From Diplosphaera chodatii (lineage: Eukaryota > Chlorophyta > Trebouxiophyceae > Prasiolales > Stichococcaceae): DNA of 64,000 bases. The notes under the pieces are model-generated. The model ran no database searches. It was not told the origin of the DNA and was given only the letters and a program-made list of their open reading frames with translations. Location: positions 186,001 through 250,000 of the forward strand of contig JAALGY010000018.1 of NCBI GenBank assembly GCA_032358165.1, written 5' to 3'. This document shows positions 25,801 through 36,518 of the stretch, piece after piece; the stretch's first letter is position 1; every line of letters starts with the position of its first letter. Made by a program: the position numbers and the translations under genes.

Positions 25801-28800
25801 ATGCCCATTCTGCGAGCCCTGGCAGTAGAGCTTTTGCAAGAATCGGCAGGGAATCTACCTGCCACAGCCGCAACAGCCTTCCTGGGCTGCAAGGCAACCG
25901 TTGTGCGGCTGCAGCCACCGGTGGGCACTCCCGCTCCAGATGGCGGAATGACAGCAGGAAGCAGCGGCGCCACGCATCAGCTGGCGGCCTCGGACGGCAG
26001 TGCTGCTGGCGTGCTGCGGCGGCCTGCTGCGGGGCTCCCACAGGCTGCTGCTCCCGACGCGCTGGCTGCATACAGGGCGAAGCGGCTAGCCATGCAGGTT
26101 AGGGGGCTTCAGTGAGAAGTTGTGAAGCGACGGCTGCGGGACATCGGCAGTGCAGATGTCCATGAAGCATACCGATGTGCCTCTCCTATGCAGCCAGTGA
26201 CATCCTGCAGCAGCGCCCAGCTCATGTGCAACTTGCCGAAAGGCCAGGCGAGCATGCACCTGCAGCACACACGCTGCCACAGGGGCAGTCATCCCTTCCC
26301 CTCGACTGCAGCGGGTGCCGCCGTGGGTGCCTGCTACTGCTGCTGCTCCAAAGCACAATCTTCATCATTCACCCTCCTGCCCGCAGATGCAGCTGCACGG
26401 CGGCCGCGTGTCGGGGGCGGTCGACGGCGCCACCTCGCACCTGGTGCTGCTGCGCCCGGGGCCGCTGAGCGCGGTCGCCACCAGCAGCGCAGCAGCAGCA
26501 GGGCTCCCCGTGGACCCTTCTGCTCTCCTTGCAGGGGTGAGGAGATGTTGCAGCAGTGAGGGATTGTAGCCCAGCCAAAGCGGTGTTCACGTGAACTCCT
26601 GGTCCCAGATTGTGTCAAGTCCTTGGGACTCTCGCGCAGGTGCAGGATCAGGCCGGGGGTGCAGCAGGGCTGCGGGCGCTGCGGGGTGGCCTGAAGACTG
26701 GTCGCATCCATCTGGTTACCGCCAGGTGTAGTGCCAAGATGGAATCTGCTGTCTCCACTATTGCATAATCACCGCCACTTGGAGCACTTGCAAATGCTTT
26801 TGGCACAGCATATTACGACACATTCCCATAGCACCATTTGCCAGTAGTGACTTGAGTAGTAGAGCTTTTGGGAAGTGATGGAATGTGTGCTGTGCAGTTC
26901 GCATGTGCTGCGATCTGTCGCCAGATCGGCACACACCTTACTGATGTTTGACTGAATGCAGCAGATGCGATGAATGAAGCTCCTCAAGGACCAGGACATG
27001 CCTGCGGATACATCAGGCCATACCCCGCGCTGTGCAGGTGGGTGGAGGACAGCATTGCCGCAGCAGCGGGCGGGGCGCCCCAGCCGCTCGATGGACCATT
27101 CTGCCCGCTTCTGCGTTCTGCGGCCGACCCAGACGAGCTTGCAGACGACCCCGAACGGTATGTGGGTGGGCGGAGCAGCAAATCAAGCTGTGAATACCCA
27201 GTCGCGCCCTTTGTCCGGCAGCGAATGCACCTATTGCTGTGGATGTACACAGTCGAAGGCCCACACCGGGGTTTGGTCACAGGAGCATGACCTCATGCTG
27301 CTGAGACTATCTTCGTGTGTGTTGCTGCTGCGAGTAGCTAAAATACTCAAATTAGCTACAATAATCAGCTACAATAATTAATAATAATTCAATAGAAAAT
27401 TAATAATAAATTTTTTAGCTTGCAGGTGGCCCTGGTCGGAGTTTGGCGTGCGGGATGATGCAAAGCCCGCCAAGGCCTCTCCTGCAAAGCGACCCACCCC
27501 CATCGTGAAGGCCGCAGCCACCAAGGTGCCCACTGTCTCGTATCTAAAAGGCGGGCAGACCGGTCAACTCTTGGCCTGAATTACTATGTGCATGCACAGA
27601 CGAGCTGCACAGGCATGCCATCATGAGGACGTGTGCTGGTCTGCAGTGCGCCAGGCCAGCTGGCTTGTTCTATGTCTTGGCGGCTCACCAGAGCCAGCGC
27701 GCGTCTGTACCCTCGTGAAACCTGAATCTAAAGCCTTACACCATCTGCAGCGTGCTGCTGCGCTGGCGCGGGGCCGGGGACGGCCCCTCGTTGGCAGCCG
27801 TGGCCATGGCGGCGGCAGGGCCGGGCGCTGTGCCGCTGCCCCTGCTGCAGCGGCCCAGTCGTCAGGCTCTGACGACTCGGCTACCAGCACGGGGGCCGGC
27901 AGCCCCGCGGATGACGGTGGCGGCAGTGGCGACAATGTGGCGGCCAGCGAATCGGACGCTGCCGAACATCAGGGTGAGGCTGAGTGCAGTATAGGCGCCT
28001 TAACACCCAGCAGGTCATCCAGTGGGCCATGCGCAGCATATCTGGTTCCGTGTGCCCTGACCAGCTGGTATAGGCACTGAGGCACTACGCCAGGCCTGCT
28101 GGCAAGCAGTCAGCGCTGATGGATTGTCAGCTTGCAAGCGGATCACACCAAAGGCAAACTTGACAGCCTGACATCTGTGCAAGTACTGCAGAGGCAGCCG
28201 GGCCGCCGGCAGCTGCGGCAAAGCGGAGGGCGGCCAGCCGGCGGCGGCAGCACGCGCTGCACCAACAGCAGCTGCAGCGCCGCGTCACACGGTCCCAGGG
28301 CGGCGACGCACAGCTCTCAGACGTGGATGCTGACGTTGAAGGTAGGGTTTTGGGGATCCTGCAAGCCACCAACTCGCATTCTGGCGCCCCGTGCCTGGCG
28401 CCCCCTTGCCTGGTGGCGTGTGCCATGATCAGTGGGCGGCCCTGCTAGTACGAGGCAAGGCTGGTGAAGAACGAGACCGTGGCTGACTGTTTTCGTGATG
28501 CAGGGGCCCCAAGCGGCGTGTCAGCGCACCAGCGGCGGGCTGCGCACCGAATAGAGGACGACGATCAGGAGGAAGATGAGCAGGATGACAGAGATCCTAC
28601 ACAGGTGCACGGCGGCAGCGATGGTGCTGCTGATGCAGCAGTGGCAACCTCGGCGGGGGCAGACACCACCCAGGCGGCAGCCGATGGCACAGAAGGTTGG
28701 TTGTGGCAAGCCTGCTGTGCTCCTGGCAGACAGTGCAGCTGCAGGAAGGTCGAACGCTGGGGTTGACCTAATTGCGCTTCTGCAGCTGCTGTGTCAAGCG

Positions 28801-29205
28801 AGATTGCCTGATGGATCCTGGTCCCATGCTGCTGTCGAACTGGCCCGCATCCTCTAGAACGCTTGAGGTTGCTGTTCGGAGGTGACGCGTCTATTGGCCA
28901 TAGGTGGGCGTCAGGTGCAGGTTCATTGAACGGCTGGTTGCTGTGGCACAGGACCCACAGCAAAGCGGCGCAAGGTGTCGCTGATGGACGCAGTGCTGGG
29001 TCCCAGCCCGGCGACTGACATCCCATCACCGCCGGAGCAGGGTGAAGGGCAGACTGCACAGCCGTCGGACGGCGCCCGCCCAGCACCAAGTGGGAACGAC
29101 GGTGTGGGGACTCTCAGCACGGCAGCAGCTCAGGAGCGACCGCCGCCCAGGCTGAAGCTCAAGGACCGGCTGCGGGCGGTGGGCGTGGCCGCCGGCAACG
29201 GCTGA
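16845..29205 (+). CDS. LIG4: DNA ligase IV (NHEJ ATP-dependent ligase), 37 exons
   Basis: Seals double-strand breaks in non-homologous end joining with XRCC4. Exon starts: 16845, 16982, 17260, 17370, 17479, 17646, 17898, 18103, 18488, 18821, 19135, 19617, 19819, 20317, 20825, 21038, 21307, 21596, 21945, 22252, 22527, 23066, 23580, 23974, 24352, 24761, 25189, 25483, 25770, 26387, 26640, 27038, 27426, 27751, 28192, 28504, 28952. They sum to 4248 nt, 1415 residues (human 911). N-terminal domain: MMRWVTALIIKDLK. Adenylation motif VETKFDGERMQ has the AMP-accepting Lys274; further motifs are LVLDGELIVW, EEGIVVKDM and TAWQKLKP. The OB fold ends in YSMRFPTVVRTRWDKP. BRCT1 is about residues 704-821 (WLYECAAA). 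An XRCC4-binding-like linker follows (CDPYYMDLEEQDV). BRCT2 is broken by Ala/Gly-rich inserts (HGGRVSGAVDGATSHLVLL; IHLVTARWVEDSI). A tail of about 300 residues carries the basic AKRRKVS. Exon 1 is the least certain. Confidence 0.92.
20503..20537 (+). repeat. Intronic partial copy of LIG4 exon 14 end
   Basis: The intron after exon 14 carries an imperfect copy of the exon's last 33 bases (coding MAVDADY-x-x-PK), about 85 bp downstream of the original. The reading frame is kept (MAVDADYSSPK), but the GT after the AAG has been lost (AAG/GCTGGT). Confidence 0.8.
22957..23016 (+). repeat. Intronic pseudo-copy of LIG4 exon 22 start
   Basis: About 60 bp closely match the first 60 bp of exon 22 (23066 onward) and still read IKGDVRLIHSNILAADHS in frame. 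The base triplet before it is CAC instead of the CAG acceptor, so the copy has no splice site. Confidence 0.88.
27335..27420. other. AT-rich island in a LIG4 intron
   Basis: Roughly 85 bp of nearly pure A/T (repeated ataat/aattaataa words) directly precede the acceptor of exon 33, in a region otherwise rich in GC. It reads in no useful frame. Confidence 0.8.
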
Positions 29206-29478
29206 GACTGTTGTGTTGGAGGACTGACTGGGTGCAGAGGGGACTGGCACCTTCTGCAAGTGCTGAAAGCAGACGGGAGATACTTGATCAGCCAGGGTTT
29301 AGCGTTTGGGTGGATCGCATGATTACTCATGATTATGCATGATTACTGCCAGCTGTCCCACATTGCCCCGAAGCCAGCGGCGCAGGCGCCCGGCCGGGTG
29401 GTTACGCGACGATACTGCTGGGCAGGCGTGCGTCCAACTTTCCGCTGGCCCGCCAAACGTGCTCTGGGCGGCGCAACC

Positions 29479-30946
29479 ATGTCAGGCTACCGCTGCGCTG
29501 CTATTTGGGTGGTCCTGGCGCTGCTGTTTGTTACGTCTAGCCAGGCGCAGCGTGCCGCAGGTGAGGGATGGACGCAGCCGTGCTACAGCCACGCTGCACG
29601 CACGCAAATGAGCAGGCTCCCCCATGCAGCCATTGCTGATGGCTGCCACGACTGGGCCTCCGCTTGCGGCCCCATATCTGAGGTTGGCGTGGGTCTTTGC
29701 AGGTCCGGCGGAGCTCCCTCAGGCGCTGGACGCCTTACCCGCAGCCGCAGCAGCCTCCAGCAGCCTCTTGCGTGAGTCCTGAACGGCGCAGCCCGTAGCC
29801 GGGATGCTGTTGGAGCAGCTGCTTGAGTCAGCGTATTTTGGCTTGTGTCATGCGTGGTATTTTCGGCCGCGGCCGGACCGCAGCAACAGGCAGGGAGCGG
29901 TGCAGCAAAGCAGCCTGGGTCACGCTGGGCAGGCATTGCGGTCAAGTGCTGCCAGCTGCCGCTGATGTGCTGCGGCCGGTCTTTGTACTGAACTGAAGGC
30001 CCCACACAAGACGCCCCCCGCCCCAGGTCACCAGCCGCCCAGCGGCGGAGCCGCGCCGGGCGCGAGCCGTAGCAAATGATGTTCCTAGAAAAGTGTTTTT
30101 CATGTGCACGGGCTTGATGTTGCAGCTTCTCGCGATGCAGGGGGCGGGCAGCGGGCGCTGCTCGTCAACAAGCCAGTGCTTTCATTGAATTGGAACAGCA
30201 TGCGGGGGCCCATCACCCGCTGGGTGCGCGCAGGCGCAGTTGTGTCCTTCTCCTGGACGCGGTACGGAGGTGAGCGTGAGCCCGAGCAATTGGCGGTCGC
30301 TGCGGTGTGCTATCGGATGAGACCCCACACAGACCGGCGGCACGCCTGACGCTGACGGTCTACGGTCTTCTCTGATGCGCAGGGCTATCCTACGGCTACT
30401 CCAGATGCAGATCAACGTGAGTGTCTGCGTGGCCTGATCTGCTCTGCTTGCGTCTTGGGTGCCTGTAGCTGGCACGTTGCCTTGTAACAGTTTACCTCCT
30501 GTTATGATCTCGTGCTCGCAGAGCTGATCACACTGCCCGACTGGTGTCTGCAGTGGTACGCTCAAGAGGGCGAGCCCCAGGGCTACGGTGCTGGTCAAGA
30601 TCCCGGTGGGTGCAGTGGCGGCTGCTATGCTGTCTTGTGCCGTATCCTGTGTGTTGATGCACTGTTTACTGTATGGCTCCGGTGCTGATTGTGCGACCTG
30701 TTGCTTTGCTGCAGAGGGGTCGCTTCTGGTTCTTTGACAATGTGAGTTGCTTCGCCATTGTCTGTCTTGTACGCTGCCCACATGCTCTGCCCTGACTGCC
30801 CTCCACTGCAAGACCATCAAAGTGCAGCGTTCCATCAACGGTGGCTCAGACAGTAGTCATAGCCGAGATGTTGACTTCTGGTGCCGATTTCCGTGCAGTA
30901 CCGGAAGCAGTGCGATAAAGCAGCCGTCTACATTATCGGGTATTAG
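29479..30946 (+). CDS. Small secreted cupredoxin-like (phytocyanin-like) protein
   Basis: Eight exons: 29479-29560, 29703-29771, 30027-30068, 30126-30269, 30383-30416, 30554-30605, 30715-30741, 30899-30946. They sum to 498 nt, 165 residues plus stop, with every phase matching. Residues 1-24 form a signal peptide (IWVVLALLFVTSSQAQ). A Pro/Ser/Gly-rich spacer follows. The domain then reads LNWNSMRGPITRWVRAGAVV, SFSWTRYGG, a Cys, RATVLVKIPRGRFWFFDN, and YRKQCDKAAVYIIGY. This is the strand order of plant phytocyanins (a W/Y-rich first half, two Cys, then G-x-Y/F-W-F and a final beta strand). The copper ligands are absent: there is no His in the domain, as in early-nodulin-like proteins. A cell-surface or wall role is inferred. 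Fold assignment is moderate because no close homologue came to mind. Confidence 0.6.
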
Positions 30947-32299
30947 GCAGCTTGGCGCAGCGCAGCAGCAGAGGCATTCTGTCCGCCTACGAAGCTGCGG
31001 CGCCCTTTGGTTTCCCGCCGATTGATAGGCAGAATGTAGCTACACCATGCCTGCGCCCGCACGTGTGGCGGCCCCGGCACAGCTGGCCGGCTGCGGCGCA
31101 AGGGGCAGAGGCAGCTGCACATTCGTGAGGGGTCAAAACTCCCCTCGCGCGATGTGCAGATTGCAATAGCCCCGCCGCGAGCCGTGCTTTCATACGCCGG
31201 TGGCGCTGCGCTCTCATTGTGGGCACGCCCGACGCCATGGCGGCACCCAGTGGCGGCACAGGGCCCCCGGCCCTGGGGTCTCCACTGGGTCTACAGTGCC
31301 AACCGCGGGCGTGCCCCACCAGAGCTGGGGCGTCGGTCAACCACCTATGTAGTGACTATTTGTTGATATGATGAAGACCGCTTCATGCCTCAGGACTGCT
31401 GCGGCGAGCACGGACCTGCGAAGTCCCTGATCTGTTGTGTTTCCTTATGCAATGTGTCCATGAGCATCGGCGCTGGTATTGTTGCCTGATGTGATTCTTG
31501 TTGCTTGCGATCTCATCCAGTCCAACAGATGCTTCAGCTGTTCGTCTGAAGTTGGTATGATAGCTTGTGATGTGGCAGACGGAGTGTGTAGCTGCCGGGT
31601 AAAGTAAGTGTGACAGACATCCAGCAAGGATCTGTCCAGCTGCTTACAAGCACCATGTGTTCCGCACTGCTGTCCAAAATATTGGTCGCATGTGTAGTGT
31701 GCACTACAGTTGCACAGCGCCTTCGTCGCTACCAAATGATTGGCTTCTGTCCCTACAGTGGCAAGCGCACACCATATCACACAGCGCAGCAAGTCAGTAC
31801 AGAATTGTCACCCGTGTGCAGATGTTTGCAAGCAGCAGTTCTGGCAGCAGTGCACAGCAGAAAGTCTGAGCTGCAACAGGCGCTACAGCATGCTGACAAT
31901 GCGCACCTGAGCACAGCCACATTGCTGCAGGAGCCAGCGGCACAAGGGCACATTCTTTCGTGCACGAGGCGGATAATGCCACACTGACACCTGCCCGTGT
32001 GCCAGACCAGCTTCAGTGGCATGCATGCGACCGAAGGCCTCCTGTACACCGCTGCGCTGGTCACCCTGCCGCCAAGGTGCTGTTGATCAGATGGCGCCTT
32101 TGTTGCTTTCGCGCCCCACCCAGTGCCCAGCAAGCGGCTGACGCTGCAGCTGCCGCCGCTGCCGCCACCCTCAAGGAGGCGGCCCTGGATGCCACTCTAC
32201 GCCATCATGCAGCTGCTGCGCGGCTGCTGCCGATGAGATGTGTTGCTGCTGCCGTCGCCAAGCCGTGCGCAGTCCGCACAGCATCATCCTCCGCTGTCG
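30947..32299. other. Intergenic, about 1.35 kb between convergent genes
   Basis: Lies between the 3' ends of the cupredoxin-like gene (+) and NDUFAF7 (-). Several frames stay open for 60-120 codons, but none has splice sites in phase or a recognisable protein. I see no RNA gene. Confidence 0.45.
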
Positions 32300-35200
32300 T
32301 CAGCCAGCTGCCGCGCGGCTGCTGGCAACGAGGACGGACGTGTTGCTGAAGTCGTCCCGCAGCGGGTTGTAGGCCGAGCCCGCCAGCGACGTGCGCCGCA
32401 GGTCGCCGTGCCGCGAGAAGAACGCTGCGCTCTTGAGCACCTGCGGCATGATCCCATGTGCTCGATATCACGGCGTTCCTCCTGGCAATTTGGGGCGCAG
32501 GGTTCAACGGTGAGAGGCAGTGCTGCAGCCGAGTATGGCGCTGGTCTTTGCAGGTGTTGCTCCGCCGCAGCGCAGTCAGCCGATGTGTAGTCAGCAAGGC
32601 GTGGGCATACCTTGCTGTCGCAGGCTGCCCCAGGCGGAGCGGCCGCTGTGTGCAGCTGCTGCAGGGCGCTGAAGTCTGTTGGGAAGAAGATGTCCTGCGA
32701 GTGTCGATGCCAGTGTCAATGCCAAATTCCGGATACAACATGCACCAGAGTATGTGCAAATCAGCTGACGCCAGATGAGCAGAGTTGGGTGATCCAAGAG
32801 CCGGGTCAGCCGTACAACACCTTGGTTGCAGTGGTGAGGGCAGAGTGAAAGAAGTCCACTGCAGCCCATGGTGCTCACCGCTGTGCCGGGGGCCACGAGG
32901 TAGGTCGGCGAGTCGTGGGAGGCGCCCTCCCTGACGGCCGACACCAGCGGGGCGTTCGCGCCCGGCACCGCCACCTGCGACCAGAGTAGTTGCAGGGCAT
33001 CAGCACGCCCAAGCAGCGCTGCTGACGTGGCGCCGCCCCGCGCAGTGGCCAGGGGTGAGAAACCCGCATGGACATGGGTCGGGTCTATGAGCCAGCATCA
33101 AATCCACTCTGAGGGGCTGGCAGCTGCTGCTCAGTCAGCTGCTGTGCCGGCTGGGCGCTGTGCCCAAACAACATGTAATTCGTTCGGACACAGCTGGTCA
33201 TGGAACTTGATGCGGTCACAACCTGCCATTGCTGCGCTCAGCGCTACCGCTGTGTGCGGCAGCGGCCAACTGAGAGCCCTAAACCCTAAACTGCGCACCT
33301 CCGGCAGGAAGTCGAAGTCGGCGGCCAGCAGGCAGTGGTTGGGGCGCGCCGTGTGCAGCGCCCGCAGGAAGCGCAGCGCGCCAGTGGGCACGAATGCCGC
33401 CGCCGTATCCCCTGCAGCACCCGCACAGCGTCAGCATCTGGCGCTGCGGTTTTCGGCCTGTGCCAACACTGCTTGAACTTGAACCAGGGCTCTGGCTCTG
33501 GCGGTGTGTGTCTTCAGCCCAGGCCGTGCATTTGCTTGCGGACCTGTCCCTACGTTGCTTCTGCAACTGTGCAAGCTAGCGCTGCAGAGAATGGTTGCTG
33601 CAGTACCAGCAGCTTGAAACGAGCTGACCCATGAATGCAGTAGTCTGAGCACATTCTGCGCCCATGTTCAGCCTAGCCGGCCATCTGGTGCAGCTGTTAC
33701 ATCATGAACAGCCCAAAGTATCTGCCCACGTTTCTGAGGTGCTCTTGCAAGTTTGGGCGTCTGCAGTGAGGACCGACGTGCCAGCACCTGAGCTCCGGCC
33801 CAGGGCGGCTGCCAGCAGTCGCCGCACGGGGGATGAAAACCCTGAGCCCTGCGCCTGCCGCAGCAGCGGCGGCCCCAGCGCCGCCAGCGTGGCGGCGATC
33901 AGGGGGTCCGTGGCGGGAGCCAGCACCTGCACCGCAGGTTTTGTCACTCAAAATACACCAAGGACCTGCACACGAGGCCAGCTCTTGCAGCGGGGCCGGC
34001 ATGCGAACAGGCAGCGGGTCTAAAGCTGAGCCCTCACGGTTGCACTCCTGGTTCCTACGCACCACACTTGAGCAGCGTGTCGATGCGATGACAGGACCAT
34101 CGAGGTGACAAGCCGTTTGGCTGGCCAGATGGCGATGCGCTGGTGAGCAGGGAGCGGACTGGCACTCCGAGGCGCCATGGCAGTGTGCAAAGAAGGTCAT
34201 GTCAAAGGTTCTGTCCAAGGGGCGCGCCTCGGCCATGGCAGAGGTGTCGACGTGCGTCTGCAGCCAGGCGCCGTCGCGCTGCACCACGCGGTCATGCGGC
34301 AGGTTGTCCAGCACCTGCGGCCAGGGTTCTGGGGGTAGGGTTTAGGGCGAGGGGTCCGCACAGCAAGGCTTTGCATGCCTGTGCACCCTCGACGCCGTGC
34401 CCCTTTCTGCTGCATCATCTGTGGCGTGTGGTGGTGGCTGCTGGGGGTTGCTATCCTGCCCCGGCCCCGCTGCCGTGCATAGGCACAGGACCACACCCTG
34501 AACCCTGCACCCTGCCGCCTGGTCGCCAGCACAGCATGCCCCCCAAAACCCCGAAACTCACCTCGCAAAGCAAGACGTGCGTCATTGTCGTGTCTCGGCC
34601 GCCCCATGTGTCCGCATTGAGCGCGCTGCCGAGGCGCACCGAGAATCTAGGGCCAGGAAAACAAAGGATCTACACATGTGCATCTTGTCTCTGGTACAGA
34701 GCAGGCGTGGCGCTTCCTGATCAGGTGACGGCAGCAGGCATAGTGGATGATGGTTTGCCAGGAATTTAGGCTTGCACGGACTGCTGTGAAAACAGAGACT
34801 TGCAAGTATGGTCGCTGACAACTGCTGGTTGGGGCATCAGGGTTGCAGAGGACAGCATGTGCGCGTGAGCATAACATCAGCAGCGACTGGCGGGAGCAGG
34901 GAGCAAACGGACAACCCTAGCGAGCGGCACCTGTCGGCATGTCCCGAGGCGGCCGCCCGCTGCCGCTGCCGCTCCGCCAGCGCCGCACTGATCTCAATGG
35001 TGGCATAGCCGCAGGTCCTGTACGCCTCTGGCGCAGCGCTCTGGACGTGATTCTGCACGTACATCAACTAACACATCATGCACACGGCGAACGGGCATGT
35101 GCGGGGCTGCTTGTGGATCTCTGGCTGATGCAGCATTGCCGACGGAAGGCCGAAGGTAATGTGGGCAAACACCTGCAGCCCTCAGCGCACCAGAAGACCG

Positions 35201-35974
35201 ATGATTGTGGCATACAGGCAGGACCTACTTGTGCAGGTCAGCCATGGTGCAGCCCACCAGAAGCACGCTCATCAACACCAGATATACACAAACCCACCAG
35301 GATGTCCTTGGCAAGGGTGCCGTTGCCGCCGCCGACCTCCACGATGCGCAGCGGCTGCCCTGGGGCGATAGCTGTGTGCCGCTGCAGGATGAAGCCGCCG
35401 ACCGCGGCTCCATAGGCGGGCGTGAACAGCTCGCTGGGGGTGATCCAGGACACCTGTTTTTGAACCATCGGGGACAGCCCTTAGAATGAGAAGCCACAGA
35501 ACGATGACCCTCTCCACATGTGCTGCAGCAAACATCAGGCAACTGCAACACGTGCAACATCCTGAGCAGCATGACGCTTAGGCCGGACTGTGCCAAGTTG
35601 CACCATGACGAGCTGAAGTGACATAGCAGCAGCCTGACACTTGCCTTCTGCTGGTGGTACAGCTCATGGAGCTTGCGCTGGTAGGCCTCGCGGCCGGGCA
35701 GCGCCCCAAAGTCGATGGGCGGGTCCACACGGCCGACTGGAGAGGCGTGGCGCGAGAAGTAGCCGGTCACCGGATGGTACAACGACTCGTGGATGAAGTC
35801 GCGGACCTGATCACAGCAAGAGTGAGGATACTTGCAAATGCAATGCATCTGGCGTGCATCGCAGCTTGACGTGATATGTGATGTTTGCAGCATGCCGCAG
35901 CAGGCGCAGCATGGCTGATCAGCCCGCACCAGCGGCAGGGATTGGGTGGCTGTTGCCAGCAACCTTGACCGCAT
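32300..35974 (-). CDS. NDUFAF7/MidA-type protein arginine methyltransferase (DUF185)
   Basis: In the mitochondrion this family methylates an Arg of a complex I subunit (NDUFS2) during assembly. Exons: 35974-35645, 35453-35298, 35052-34931, 34646-34562, 34314 to an unresolved end, 33926-33788, 33411-33299, 32974-32879, 32694-32611, 32440-32300 (stop). The start gives a mitochondrial-type leader (MRSRLLATATQSLPLV). Family landmarks: RDFIHESLYHPVTGYFS, WITPSELFTPAYGAAVGGF, the SAM-binding IVEVGGGNGTLAKDIL, GYATIEISAALAERQ, the hallmark VLDNLPHDRVV, ALRFLRALHTARPNHCLLAA-DFDFLPE and DIFFPTDFSALQQLH. The first intron uses a GC donor (AAG/GCAAGT). The 3' end of the exon that starts at 34314 is unclear: the frame stays open for over 200 residues, and a GTGCGT donor near 34060 would fit. 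It is divergent from RNR2. Confidence 0.85.
33277..33290. repeat. Two plant-type telomere units inside an NDUFAF7 intron
   Basis: CCCTAAA occurs twice in tandem (TTTAGGG on the gene's strand), a few bases past the donor of the exon ending at 33299. Shorter matches lie in other introns, e.g. 34336-34347, 49582-49592 and 51873-51882. Confidence 0.85.
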
Positions 35975-36518
35975 CGGTCGGGTGACTGTTTTATGGTGAG
36001 CTGTTCAGCGTGTACCCACTCTACTCGTTCAATGCGAGATGCACTGTAAGCATGCATGCATCGTGACAGTGTGAAGCACCAGGTTGGATCAGTGTAGTGC
36101 CTCGCCCGCAGCAGATCATCAAGTGCACACGCTACCAGATGATTAATCGTGTGACTGCAACCTGCGCCCTGAGCTCCCGCTTCTTTTGTGCAGCATGCAC
36201 GCAGTGGGGAGGGATCTCCCTTTGCCGATCAAGCGTGTAAGGGACCTCCCTCAGCTGCCGTTCAGCACTTTGTCGACGTAAGGTGCTTCCAGCCGGACGG
36301 CCAGCCGCTTCCAGCACTGCCGATGCCGACACGCAGGTCAGTGTCTGCAGCGCGAAGCAGCCTCCAAACGATCGCTTGCAACACCTGCAGCGGCCTTACA
36401 CTGGGAGCAAACAGCTGCAGCTAGTGCTGCAACCTGATTGTTTGGCCTCACAGGCTGCAAAACAGCTCAAACCCAAGTGTCGTGCTGCGGGTCTCTAGGT
36501 GGCCTGCCCGCCCTTCCC

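Noticed and set aside
35225..35974. Single 249-codon frame covering NDUFAF7 exon 1 through exon 2
   Set aside because: After QQK the frame turns to non-conserved sequence. The conserved ITPSELFTPAYG part is in another frame and joins through a GC-AG intron.
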